64,000 nt of DNA from Tausonia pullulans (taxonomy: Eukaryota > Basidiomycota > Tremellomycetes > Cystofilobasidiales > Mrakiaceae): the NCBI GenBank assembly GCA_951802195.1, contig OX637638.1:124001-188000 (forward strand), given 5' to 3'. Within the stretch, counting starts at the first letter, position 1. Each line of letters starts with the position of its first letter. A model generated the notes under the pieces. It was not told where the DNA came from. It saw nothing but the letters and a program-made list of their open reading frames with translations, and did not search any database. The position numbers were made by a program, and so were the translations under genes. This document shows, piece by piece, positions 31,175-42,106 of this stretch.

Positions 31175-34100
31175 TCAGACAGCCTCGCCAACCGTCGTCG
31201 TCCGCTTAACTCCTCCAAACTGAGCAAGACAGGAGGCACGTCAGTTCAACTGATGTTGGTTTTTCTCATACTTGACAAAGAACGCACCGCCTCGCCCGCC
31301 CTAGGGCAGTTGGCTCCCCCATTCTCTGCGTCGATCGCGTAGCAGACAAAGAGCGCATCCGACGCGTTGACCAGGGCGTCGACCGCCAGCCGGACACTGA
31401 GAAAGACGGCGCCGCCGCAGAGGATGCCAGCGAGCGGGGCGTGCGACCCTGGGGCATGGAGGGCGTGAAGCGCAAATAGATAGCCGGCGGTCCCGGTGCT
31501 GACGGCAAGGGCGGCCGAGGCAAGGTCGAGGAGAAGCTTGACGAGGGTGTCTGAGGGAGGAGGTAGGGGAGGTCAGCTGGGAGCGCATATACTCACTCAA
31601 GGCAAGGGGAACTCACAATCGAGCAGCTTCCGCCCAGAACCGCGAGCCCTACGCCGAAGGAGTGCCCCGACGGCGCGCGCCGATCGAAGAAACGGCTCAC
31701 CCGTCACGCCGACGTACACAAGGGCGTACCCATTGAGCTGCTCCAGCACTCCTGCGACAATCCCGGCGATAGGCTCCATCGCCCCGAGTGGTCGCAAAAC
31801 GTCGGGGAGCCCTGCGAGTCGGGTAGGCGACGTCGCGCGGGAGAGCTCAACGGCGAGCCGATGAGACGTCTTGACCATCGTGAGGACAAGTGCCGAGAGG
31901 CAGATGGACCCAAGCGAGGGGCCGGTCGCTCGGTTAAAGGCGATCCGAGTGGTCTCGATGTCAAACCCGAGGCCGAAGGGGTCCGTCTCACGCAAGTAAT
32001 GGGTGTGCGCAGGCTGGGGATCGTCCCTGAGGAACCAGCGTGTGTTATGTGAGTGTCTCGCTCGCTCCTTCGAGAACATGGGCTGCATGTACGAACCGGT
32101 GAAAGTACCACTCCCCGACAACGCCGCTGACCGTCACTCGGCCAACACCGCGGAAAACACCCCACGTCCAAAGCCAAAGCGCGATTACGAGGACAAGGAG
32201 CCAGTGTGCTCGAGGCTTGAGGTGATACGAGTAGCTCCCCTCTGGTGGGGACTCGTAATAGCCGAGGAGGAAGAGCCGGAGAACGACAGTGAGAAAGGGG
32301 ATGCTGACGAGGGAAAAGGCGAGAAGAAGGGCCGGGGTGAGGACGAGTAGGGGCGGATGGCTAATAAGGAGCTCGCTGGCCAGCTGGAGATGCAGGGGCG
32401 TCAGACTGAATGCAAGGGGAAAGCAGGATATTACCATAGGCGCGACGCCTACGCACCTCAACAACGCCAATCGTTCTCGCCAGTTTCTTGCGGCGCACCC
32501 AGAGAAGGCGTGCCCCGAGAGCAGCAGCGAGAAACGGCAGCAGCGAGAGAAGCCTCATCCCCGTCTGGCCCCACCAACCGCTGCCTTCGTCCTCGACTTC
32601 AAAGCTCCCCAAGAAGAGCCACCATGCGCACACGACGAGGCCCAGCGGGCCAGCGCACGCCGCTCCGACGAGGGCGACACGGACGCCCTTGCGGAGGGCG
32701 AAGAGAAATAGCGGCGGGACGCATGTTGAGAGGAGAAGGAGAAGCGATAGGAGTGGGAGCGTGTGGAGAAGGGTGCGGAAAGGCGTGCTGGAGCCAGGAG
32801 AGGTGGAGGGCGCCGAAGGCGTCTTGGGGGAGGACCAGGAGAGCGTGAAGGGGAGAAAGACGAGGAGAGCGATAAGGCATGTGAGATGGAGGGCAAGGAA
32901 GGGGGAGTCTGAGGCAAGATGCGGGTGTCAGTCAAAGAGTTTAGGCTTCTGTGGATGGAAGAGGAGTTTGCTTACCCCGGAACTTTCGCCAATCCCCCCT
33001 GCCGCCGAACCCACCTCGGACGGCGATGAGCCGCTCGACACCGCCCTCGAGCCTGCCCTCGCTGTCGGTGCGAGCCCCGAGTAGTCGCTCTCCAAGGATA
33101 CTCCTCTCTGCTCGCCGCTCCGTCCGCGGCAGAACGTCGATGGCGCGCGGGGCATGATAGCCGTGAAGCTCGTCATCATTGTCTTCGCCGCTCTCTTGGA
33201 GGTAGCCGTGTGGCAATCCGCCGTCGGCCGATGAGGATGACGAGGACGATGTCGAGGAGGAAGTAGACGAGGAGCTCGAGGAGGATATCGAGGCCGAGCG
33301 CGAGCGTGATCGGTGAGGATGGGCGCGAGAGGATTCGGTTGCTGGGTAGGTCGACTGGTGAGCGATCCATCCCTTTTTGGAGGCAGGAGGGGTCGCAGAT
33401 GGCGGCACCGTGGTTCGGAAAGGGGGGGATGGTGGATCAGGAGGCGGCACAGCTAGCAGTAGAGGGAAGAGGGATCAGTCTTGAGCATGACAGTATGCAC
33501 TAAGCAGTCGAGGAGACATAGCTCACCCGTCGATGACGCCTTCCCTCGTGCATCACCTCCACCGAGCAACGCATCCCTCTCCCTCTCAGCCTGGACGACG
33601 CGTCCAAGAAACGCGCCTCCATCATCGTCTTCGTCGTCATCGCTGCCGGCCGGTTCATCATGCCGATCAAAAAGGACGCGAGCGTTATGCTCATCCTCAT
33701 CTCGGTCGTATCCGGCAGGCGCGCCGAGCGAGTCGAGCGAGTTGAAGACGTGCGGGAGCGAGGCCGTCGACGACTCGGCTGCCTCTCCTGCAGCTGCCGG
33801 CCGCCGCGAGGACGACGTGCCGGGGAGAGTAGAGTGGAAGAGCTGAAGGGAGGCGATAGATGGTTAGCTCAGTCTCGCTCTTGCGCTAGGAGCACGAAAC
33901 GGCTGTTCTCTCTCTCCGCATTCCCTCTCTCGTTGTCCAAGGCCGACCGGCCAGGGCCGATAGTGGACTCTCCCCTCCCGCCCTCCCTCTCGCGTGCGCG
34001 CACTTGAGTCGGGCGCTCGCCCCTTGGCCATGGCTCGCACACTAACACATCTCGTGAAGGTGCGTCCCAGGGCGTCCGGTGATGATGAGAAGGGAGGGGA

Positions 34101-34435
34101 TGGAGACAGAGAGACGTGCAGGGCTCGATGTTGCCCGCTCCCTATGAGTGTCTCCACGTCTGTCCGTACCCCACCTTCCTAGTTCAAGACACGACTCATC
34201 GATCCCATCAAGAGAGGGCGTCTTTCCCCATATCCCTATCGCATTGCTGTAGCTGCAAGATTGGAGAGAGCGAGAGCCCGGCACTCACGGGTACGCCCCC
34301 TTCGTCGTCATCGTCGTCGTCGTCCGTGGGCAAGCCGAACGGGTTGGAAATTGGGTTCCGGAGAAAGTTGCTGGCATACGCCGAGAGGGACAGCTGTTGA
34401 GGAGGCTGCTGTTGGGGGGGTGGAAGGCGAGACAT
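31175..34435 (-). CDS. Choline-transporter-like membrane protein (CTL/PNS1)
   Basis: Multi-pass membrane protein of the CTL (SLC44-like, PNS1) family. Minus-strand exons: 34435-34289, 33842-33527, 33452-32976, 32908-32457, 32383-32097, 32026-31617, 31550-31288, 31219-31175; 798 aa. The first 310 residues are a cytoplasmic, Ser/Asp/Pro-rich tail. About ten hydrophobic segments follow, beginning LALHLTCLIALLVFLPFTLL. Family signatures in the C-terminal half are VGEWYFH, GSICLSALVLTMVKTSHRLA, LEQLNGYALVYVGVTGEPFL and ARAVGALLRRR. The last exon encodes FGGVKRTTTVGEAV, similar to PNS1 ends. The acceptor at 32384 is chosen over a nearer AG because it keeps phase and uses a CTGAC branch motif. Whether it carries choline is not settled for fungal members. 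Confidence 0.85.
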
Positions 34436-36259
34436 GGCGTATGAGGTGGTCGGCAGCGTCGAAAGGGGAGGGGGAGGGGGGAAGGGACGGGAGGGGCGGG
34501 AGATAGCGGGGGTCTCGGACTGTTCGCCGGAAACAAGAAGTGGGGAGGGGGAGACGGGCTCTCGCCGGATGATTTGATGTCAAGATGTCTGCAGGACTGT
34601 CGACGAGAGGGGATAAGGTTGAGGCTAGTGCTGGGAGGAGGTGTGGATCTCTGTGTGGGGGTGGTGGATGTCGAGGAGGCGACGGCGAAGGTGACGAGGA
34701 AGCGAGCGAAGGAGGGCGGGGACTTCGTCTCTCGCGCCGGAGCCGATCCGCTGCGGTGATAGAAGGGATTACGCCACGCTCCACAAATCTTTGACACTGT
34801 AGCGTTTTGTTCTCTCGATACAGGGCTGAGGACTGGCGTGAGGGTGGCCATTGCATGCCACTGTGCTCGTCTCAATGCACGGAGGCTCGGGTTAAGCGTC
34901 CGCTGTAACGCACTCGTCATGGCGAAAAAGTGATCATCATAAGCAGAAAAGAGATTGGGCTCGTGTCCATCGTGAAAAAAAATCCTTCCATCCATCCCAT
35001 CCCATATTGTACAACACATCCGGTCCTCTGAAGAGCGGTCACAGCCGAGAGGGGGAGGTGCCTGTGGTTACACCCTGCCTGGACCGCTGGTCATTAACGC
35101 CTGACGAAGAGGGGCCGCTTTCGGGGATCGGAAGGCTGCTTGAGGATGACGAGGGCAAGCCTGCCGAGGTAGAGGAGGGAGAGCGGCGGGAGGCAAAGGG
35201 GTGGAACTTGTACTGGGAGAAGGATGTTGGGCTGGTCAGCGTGGTGCTTGAGCGACGACAACAAAATGGAACTGAACGTACGAGTGACTCGAGGTCTCGG
35301 AGGAGGCCAGAGTGAGAGGTGCTGGAGATTGAGAGGAGCATCGTTGTTGATGGGGAGGAAGATGGTAGTGGGCGCGAGTAGGGGATGAGTTGTAGTTGTG
35401 GTTCGAGGCAAGGAGGCGAGGGCGAAGCGTTTGTCCTTGTGAGTGCTTCGAGGTTGGGGATAAGGAAGAAGGCAGAGGTCGTCGTCGGGAAGGACCTCGA
35501 AGAACTCTTGTGCAAGAAGGACTAGGAAGGAACAGTCGACCCACCGGGCGGAGTATGCCGAAGCTCAAGCTGGTCCTTACTCTGGGGGATATGCCCTGTA
35601 ATCACACCACTCTTCGTCAGCGGTCCCTCGATTCCTCATCCGCCGACCGAGTCGTCGCGCCGCTGGTGCGACGATGTACTGGCGGGAGTAAAAGGAGAAT
35701 GTAGGATGATGACATAGCAAAGCAGCGGCCAAACCTTTGAGACGTCCACTACTTCGCTTGACCGCGCGCGCGCGAAGAGCGGCGCCTGCTCTCATTTCGA
35801 CAGGATAGAAGTCACTGAGCCTCTACAAGTTCCTTCGCGAGCATTCGCCTGAGCGAGGGGCAACGGCCTCCTTCTTTTTCGTATGGAAGTCATAGATCAA
35901 ACCCAGAACACCACCACACAACACTATGAGGACGGTGAGAGGGAGGAAGGTGAGGGAGAATATAACTAGAAAGCGAGGGGAGGGGACTGTACAGATGGGG
36001 AGGAGGGATGAGTGAGGAAGATGTTCATGGTAGAAAAAGTGGAGGGGGGAGGTGGGAGAAGACCAAAGGAAAGGTAACACGAAGGTGGAGAAAGAGAGGA
36101 AATTTGTCTATATGAATGATTCCTCTGTATTTTAACAATTCATACATCCTTCCGTAAGCAAACGATAGAAAGAAGGGATGAAGAAAGGTCGCGTGCGAGG
36201 ATTCCCCCTTGGTCCGAAAGACGGGCTTGGAGGCGGCGGGCATGAGAGACAGCGAGAGG
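34436..36259. other. Upstream region of CTL gene and gene-poor stretch
   Basis: About 1.8 kb without a supported gene. The first half is CT-rich on the minus strand, like other promoters here. A minus-strand frame near 35094-35350 could form a tiny spliced protein, with a GT donor and a CTGACCAG acceptor. Another at 35823-36080 has one hydrophobic segment (FLVIFSLTFLPLTVLIVLCG). Neither has recognisable relatives or further support, so neither is called. Confidence 0.35.
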
Positions 36260-36360
36260 ATTTTGTTTTGTATTTTAAGTCATAAGTCATACGTAGAGAA
36301 CGAGGTAACCCTATGAGTAATGGCGAGTCGTAGCTAGATAGAGGGAGAGCGACAATGGAA
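36260..36360 (-). repeat. Diverged solo copy of the array's unique segment
   Basis: This stretch matches the poly-A-adjacent segment of the downstream tandem array (motifs TTAAGTCAT, GAGAACGAGGTAACCCTATG and TAGCTAGATAGAGGGAGAGC) with scattered differences and an imperfect T/A tail. It lacks the VNTR part. It looks like an older copy and shows that the segment can exist apart from the array. Confidence 0.7.
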
Positions 36361-36473
36361 GAAAATATGGAAGGAGAGCAGAACATGGGTATGGAGATAG
36401 GCCCATTCAAAAAGAGGTTTTGTTTTGTAAAATTAGTAAATGAAACTACAGTAGAGAGCGTTGATTACAAAGA

Positions 36474-37813
36474 TTTTTTTTTTTTTTTGTATTTAAGTCA
36501 TGAGTTATACGTGGAGAACGAGGTAGCCCTATGAGAGATAGCGAGTTGTAGCTAGATAGAGGGAGAGCGGACATGACCGAGCGCGAGATCGTCGGGCGAG
36601 GCGCCGTGGGAAGAGGGTTGGCCGAACCACTGGGGATGGTTGGCCGGACGGCGTGATGGGCGCCGTGAGAGGGGGGGTCGAACCACCGGGATGGTGGTTG
36701 GCCGGAAGAGGGTTGGTCGAACCACCGGGGATGGTTGGCCGGACGGCGTGATGGGCGCCGTGAGAGGGGGGGTCGAACCACCGGGATGGTGGTTGGCCGG
36801 AAGAGGGTTGGTCGAACCACCGGGGATGGTTGGCCGGACGGCGTGATGGGCGCCGTGAGAGGGGGGGTCGAACCACCGGGATGGTGGTTGGCCGGAAGAG
36901 GGTTGGTCGAACCACCGGGGATGGTTGGCCGGACGGCGTGATGGGCGCCGTGAGAGGGGGGGTCGAACCACCGGGATGGTGGTTTTTTTTTGTATTTAAG
37001 TCATGAGTTATACGTGGAGAACGAGGTAACCCTATGAGAGATAGCGAGTTGTAGCTAGATAGAGGGAGAGCGGACATGACCCAGCGCGAGAACGTCGGGC
37101 GAGGCGCCGTGGGAAGAGGGTTGGCCGAACCACTGGGGATGGTTGGCCGGACGGCGTGATGGGCGCCGTGAGAGGGGGGGTCGAACCACCGGGATGGTGG
37201 TTGGCCGGAAGAGGGTTGGTCGAACCACCGGGGATGGTTGGCCGGACGGCGTGATGGGCGCCGTGAGAGGGGGGGGGGGGGGTTGGTCGAACCACCGGGG
37301 ATGGTTGGCCGGACGGCGTGATGGGCGCCGTGAGAGGGGGGGGGGGGGGTTGGTCGAACCACCGGGATGGTGGTTGGCCGGAAGGGGGTTGGCCGAACCA
37401 CTGGGGATGGTTGGCCGGACGGCGTGATGGGCGCCGTGAGAGGGGGGGGGGGGGGGGGGGGTTGGTCGAACCACCGGGATGTTTTTTTTTTTTTTTTTTG
37501 TATTTAAGTCATGAGTTATACGTGGAGAACGAGGTAACCCTATGAGAGATAGCGAGTTGTAGCTAGATAGAGGGAGAGCGGACATGACCGAGCGCGAGAA
37601 CGTCGGGCGAGGCGCCGTGGGAAGAGGGTTGGCCGAACCACTGGGGATGATTGGCCGGACGGCGTGATGGGCGCCGTGAGAGGGGGGTTGGTCGAACCAC
37701 CGGGATGGTGGTTGGCCGGAAGAGGGTTGGTCGAACCACTGGGGATGGTTGGCCGGACGGCGTGATGGGCGCCGTGAGGGGGGGGTTGGTCGAACCACCG
37801 GGATGGTGGTTTT
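36474..37813 (-). repeat. Three-unit tandem array: VNTR plus poly-A-tailed segment
   Basis: Three head-to-tail units start, on the plus strand, at T-runs 36474-36488, 36983-36991 and 37482-37499. Each continues with a shared segment (TGTATTTAAGTCATGAG and so on, about 150 bases) and then a minisatellite whose period is 95 bp in the first unit. The minisatellite contains GGTCGAACCACC and CCACCGGGATGGTGG and G-runs of varying length. Read on the minus strand, each unit is VNTR, unique segment, then poly-A, so the next VNTR follows a poly-A tail directly. Unit sizes are about 509, 499 and 332 bases. AAAGAT occurs at both outer edges (36469-36474 and 37816-37821). No protein is likely, although the in-phase repeat leaves long frames open. 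It could be an SVA-like non-autonomous retroposon or a local satellite. Confidence 0.8.
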
Positions 37814-37876
37814 AGAAAGATAAACATTCCGACTATAGGTTGCCTAAGCAACAAATATATTAAAATTAATATATCC

Positions 37877-37948
37877 TCCTTTGTTGTCTAACGGCTATGA
37901 TATGACGCTCTCACCGTCAAGGCCCGGGTTCGACTCCCGGCAAGGGAA
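37877..37948 (+). tRNA. tRNA-Glu (CTC)
   Basis: A full cloverleaf can be drawn. The 7-bp acceptor stem pairs TCCTTTG with CAAGGGA (one G-U pair). The D loop contains AACGGCTA. The anticodon stem TGACG/CGTCA encloses loop CTCTCAC with anticodon CTC, and the T arm is CCGGG-TTCGACT-CCCGG. The discriminator is A and there is no intron. The internal A and B boxes are intact, and a T-run follows. The D stem has one mismatch. It sits about 60 bases from the tandem array. Confidence 0.95.
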
Positions 37949-37952
37949 TTTG

Positions 37953-37956
37953 TTTT
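37953..37956 (+). terminator. Pol III terminator of tRNA-Glu
   Basis: A run of four T residues five bases after the tRNA, the usual RNA polymerase III stop signal. Confidence 0.75.
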
Positions 37957-38359
37957 GCTTCTCGCATCTGTAGAGAGGATAAAATATAGTACCGCTTGTG
38001 AAAGTGCGCTGGCGGCTTATGGTATGCCACACCGTTATATCTGCCCCATAAAATTACTCTATCGTCGCGAGACAACTCTCTTCTATCTCTCGAGTTGAAA
38101 CATCAGCGTCCGAGGGTAGGTAGATGAGTAGAAGCAAGATCTTGCGGGATGGCAGCGTGGGGCCATTCAGCGGGGGCAGGACAGTACGCATACACCCACT
38201 CCAAATTTCGCGGGTCTATCTTGTGTTTGACAGGCATCGAGGGAGAGATTAAACTAAATCGAGGTACAAAAAAAAACGAAAAGAAGGAAAGCCGAATCAG
38301 ACACCACCACCATGTTGCGCATCTTTGTTCACCTTCCTAAGGGCCTGGTGATTTCAATC

Positions 38360-38880
38360 TTAGCAGTCGCTTCCGCCCTGCCAGCAGGAGAAGCCAATGT
38401 CGATGCACCTCCCCAGCACCAGAATAGCAGTGTCATCATCGTTGCCCGAAGAGAAGGAACCCGAGTCAGACTTCGGATTTAGGAGATCGAGCTCATGCAA
38501 TTGTTAGACGTATTGAACCCTCGCATGCGTAGTGGGGACACCGTCGAAGGACAGAGAGAGAACACGGGATCGCGAGGGTCGGCCAGGAGAGGGTAGATGC
38601 GGGTCTTGCGGGGACCATGAGCTGAAGGACGAAAGAAAGTTGGAACGGCGGAAGGGTTAGGGCGAGAATCGACCAGCAGGCAGACAACCAGACTGGGAGA
38701 GGGGGTTTGTTCGCATAGAAGGCGAGACATGCTTACCTTGACGGCAAATGGCCTTGTTCTTCCCCCTCCCTCAGAGTATTCCAAGCCTAACATAGAGTTT
38801 CGAGCTCGCCGATAGGGCGGGCCATCGAAGAGTTTCTCAGTGCGGGCGAGGATGGTCTAAGACTCGTAGTTGTTGTGACT
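38360..38880 (-). CDS. Candidate small cysteine-containing protein, incomplete model
   Basis: Low-confidence minus-strand gene. Three blocks read well as protein: about 38855-38736 (TILARTEKLFDGPPYRRARN, then MLGLEYSEGGGRTRPFAVK), then TRIYPLLADPRDPVFSLCPS, then 38491-38360, ending GRCIDIGFSCWQGGSDC and a stop. A GTAAGC donor after FAVK and an in-phase AAG acceptor before TRIYPLL join the first two. GTGTCC and a GAG acceptor preceded by CTAAC join the last. A possible earlier exon (RRPVRLLYRRIAPIE, near 38975) does not connect in phase, so the start is unknown. The cysteine-rich end would suit a small secreted protein, but I recognise no family. Confidence 0.25.
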
Positions 38881-39616
38881 CACATCACAAGCGCATCTCA
38901 TTCGCATGAGAACTCCTTAACATAGCTCGTCGACTTCGCTCTCGCCTGTCTACTCTCACCTTCGATAGGAGCAATGCGGCGGTACAGCAATCGCACGGGC
39001 CTACGGAAGTGCCCGTCGTTCCTCTCGCTCTGAAACGAGCCGCCAACCACGACCCCAACAGCCCTTGGCTCCTTTCTCGCTCTACTGTTCTCGGTCCCTG
39101 CCCCAATCAGGCGACCCTTGACGTTTGCGTTTATATAAGACTACTCTGCTGTGTGAGTCATGCGCATCTCTTCTGCCCGTCCGTTGCAGCTGTTCCATAC
39201 GTCCAAACGCCCTGGTCGCCCGGTTCCGACCTCCTCAGACCACATGCGCGTTCTTTCTGGTCGAGAGACTATCGTGCAAGAGGTTCGTCCTGTTGACTAC
39301 CTAGACATGTGTCTATCGCGACTTCTTTCCCGGACGCCGGCCCATCTCTTATCCGGCGTGGGAGCGGACAGTTCCCCGAGCCTGAAGTTCGGCTAGAAGA
39401 CATGGGGAGAGGGGAAGGCAGAGGACCAACATACTTCATACTCCTGTCCTACATATATCCGGGATCTCAGCTAGTGACAGATAGCCAACGTGGGGCCGCG
39501 CTTGCAAACTGAGATGAAAAGTGACCGACGTCAGCCGTCGTCTCTTCGTTCCCCATCCCCTTCCTCCGACTCAAACTGACCGTGCTTCCTCGCCAGCAGC
39601 CCTCGCTCCCTTCTCC
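38881..39616. other. Upstream region of the sphingoid base kinase gene
   Basis: About 700 bases with no firm gene. TATATAA occurs near 39133 and again in similar form near 39450, which may be promoter elements or chance in this AT-richer stretch. The last 80 bases are CT-rich before the next ATG. Confidence 0.35.
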
Positions 39617-42106
39617 ATGCACATGTCCTCCTCAGAAGAGCAGCAAACTACTTCAACGACGAATGGGCGTACTGCCCCGACGTCGGTCCCAATGGCTGAG
39701 GCCGCCACTGCTGCCGCCCCTGTCCTTCTGCCCGCGAGTAACGGAGACGCTATCGAGGCTGCTCTCCAGGCGACTGGTGTACATGTATCGGTCCAGATCC
39801 AGGACGGGCACCTTCTAATCTCTAAAATCAAACCTTCGGCGTCCAGGAGTGAGTAAGACTGCGTGATTGTAAGGAGGAAGGAGGGGAAAGAAGAGGAGAC
39901 TGCACGGACCCCAGGCATGTCCTCGTCGCGTCCTCCTCAAGCGTCCCCCTGTCTATATGTAGATACTAAAGTGATTGAGAGAAGGAGGATGGAAGAGGAG
40001 GGGAAGGAGGATGAGAAGAAGGAGGAGAAGGAGGAGGACCGATCGCATCACTTTGAGGTGTGGCAGACATGCTTACTCCCTCTCATCTCAGCTCTCAAGC
40101 CCCTCTTCCAGATCCCGCTCGTCCACCTTCTCTCGTACACCTCGACCTCTCCGACCCTCCGACTGTCGTACCTCGCCTCCGCGCCAGCCTACACGCTCCT
40201 CCACCTTGTACTTGTTGTCTCCTCTCCAGAGCCCGAGGTCGAGGCTTTCCTCGCCCGTCTCTCGCGTGCGGCATTCCCAGCGCCCAGACGGCGCGTCCTT
40301 GTACTCGTCAACCCGATTGGCGGCAAGGGCAAGGGCGTCCGAATCTCACAGACGGTCGTGTTGCCTATCCTGCAAGCAGCTAAGTGTGAGGCGACCATAA
40401 CGCGTGAGTCTGATTTGGGCGGTCTCTCAAGACGACGCCGACTGATCTTGTTCGTCTCAAGGCACGACGCATGCTGGCCACGCCACCGAAATCGCCCGTG
40501 ACCTCGATCTTCAACGCTACGAGTGTGTCTATTCGCCCCTCCTGCTTGCTCAGGAAGCTTCTGACTCGCTATTAGCCTGGTGGCCTATTCTGGCGGTGAC
40601 GGTCTCCTGCACGAGATCCTCCAGGGCTTTGCCGCCCGCCCAGACGCCCTCAAGAGCTTCCGACTGCCGCTCGTCCCCATTCCGACAGGTGCGTCCCATC
40701 ATTTGACTTTACTTAAATAATTGACCTACTGATACCTGCATGCAGGCAGCGGCAACGGCTTCAGCACCTCGCTCCACGGCGGGATCGATGGCTTCAGCGT
40801 CCCATTCGCGTGCCTCAACATCATCAAGGGTCCGTCCTTTCCATCTCGAGACCAAACTAAGAGCGAGAAAACTGACTACTGGGTCCCTACAGGCTCCCTG
40901 ACGCCATATAACCTAGCCTCGGCGCAGGTGGGGACGACGGGCCCAAGAATGGTTAGCTTTCTCAGCACGGCGTTGGGGCTTATGGCTGAATGCGATATTG
41001 GTGAGCGAGGAAGGCGGAAGAATATTCTCAAGCTATTGCTTACACTTCGACCTCAGGCACCGAGCATCTCCGCTGGATGGGTGACGCCAGGTTCATGTAC
41101 GGTGTTCTCCGCGGCAGTGCGTGCCTTTCTGTCCCTCTCCTTCCATTCCGCAACTTCGTCTTATCCTTCCCGCCTTCTTTCTCCCTCAAGCCATCGCCAT
41201 GAAGCCCTGGCGAGGCACTCTCTTCCTCAAGGTGGTCCCCTCGGCCTCCGGCGCTCCTGGTGGGCCCTCCATCTCCGAGCTCGCAGCCGAGATGAAAGCC
41301 CATCTCTCAGCGGCGGACAACGAGAAGGAAACGGCGGTGTTAGCCGAGGACGCAGTGGCGGAGGATGGGCCGTTACCTCTGGCGAAGTACCCAAGGGGAC
41401 CGGAGGAGGACTGGCTGAGGATCTCCAGTGGAGAGGAGAAGGATGGGAAGGGGATCTTGTACATCTATGGCGGGATGGTGCCGGCTGCTTCTCGGTAAGC
41501 CGAGCCGACCGATGAGCTCTGCCGCAGTCCACTGACTCTTTCTTGATGGTGATCAGCGATCTCGTCCAATGGCCGTTCAGCGATCCTTCCTCGGGCGTCA
41601 TGGACATGGTTGTCCAAAAGATGGTGCGCCTGTAGATCTCAATTGTTCCAGCATTTTGACTCTGACTTTGCCCTTCTTCTATAAAGACTACCCGCTCAAC
41701 CTTCATCAAAGCCCTCACCTCCGGCGAATCCGGGAAATGCGTCTTGATCCCCTCTCAGCAATACTACAAGGGTGCGTCGACCTCTTTCCCTTTCCCTCCC
41801 CCCTCCTCCCATCCTATCTGACCCCCTTGCATCCTCCCCCCCCCCCCCCCCCCCCTCTTCGTCCTCCCCACAGTCTCCGCCTATCACATCACCCCCCCAC
41901 CCTCAGGTGAATGCCTCATCTCGCTTGACGGCGAGCACCTTGACCTGTCCGCTGCGTCGTCAGGGGATGCGGCACAGAAGGGGTTGACGGTGGAGAGCCT
42001 GGGACCGCTGGGAAGGACACTGACGCTTGAAGCGGAGAAGGGGAGATGGAGGGCGAAGGAGACGTTCGTAAAAGCTGGGGGCATAGAAGAGGCGCTGAAG
42101 ATGTAG
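39617..42106 (+). CDS. Sphingoid long-chain base kinase (LCB4/5 type)
   Basis: Lipid kinase with a diacylglycerol-kinase catalytic domain that phosphorylates sphingoid bases such as phytosphingosine. Exons: 39617-39848, 39915-40403, 40462-40522, 40576-40688, 40746-40829, 40893-41000, 41057-41116, 41191-41494, 41557-41623, 41687-41771, 41874-42106; 611 aa. The ATP-binding block is VLVNPIGGKGKG. The catalytic glycine-rich motif is YSGGDGLLHEILQGF, followed by PIPTGSGNGFSTSL. Further family marks are GLMAECDIG, RWMGDARF and the C-terminal DGE..L..SA region. Residues 95-130 contain a Lys/Glu-rich insertion typical of variable linkers. Intron 10 carries a run of 20 C residues (41836-41855), and several acceptors are AAG. 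There is no signal peptide, as expected for a peripheral membrane enzyme. Confidence 0.9.

Noticed and set aside
35039-35570. Overlapping minus-strand frames, possible tiny spliced gene
   Set aside because: Several mutually exclusive readings, no recognised domain and low-complexity composition.
35823-36080. Minus-strand frame with one hydrophobic segment
   Set aside because: Short, not connected to other exons, and no similarity that I can recognise.
36529-37401. Long open frames (up to 290 codons) across the tandem array on both strands
   Set aside because: They stay open only because the minisatellite period leaves no stop; they cross T-runs and G-runs of varying length and have no start context or family.
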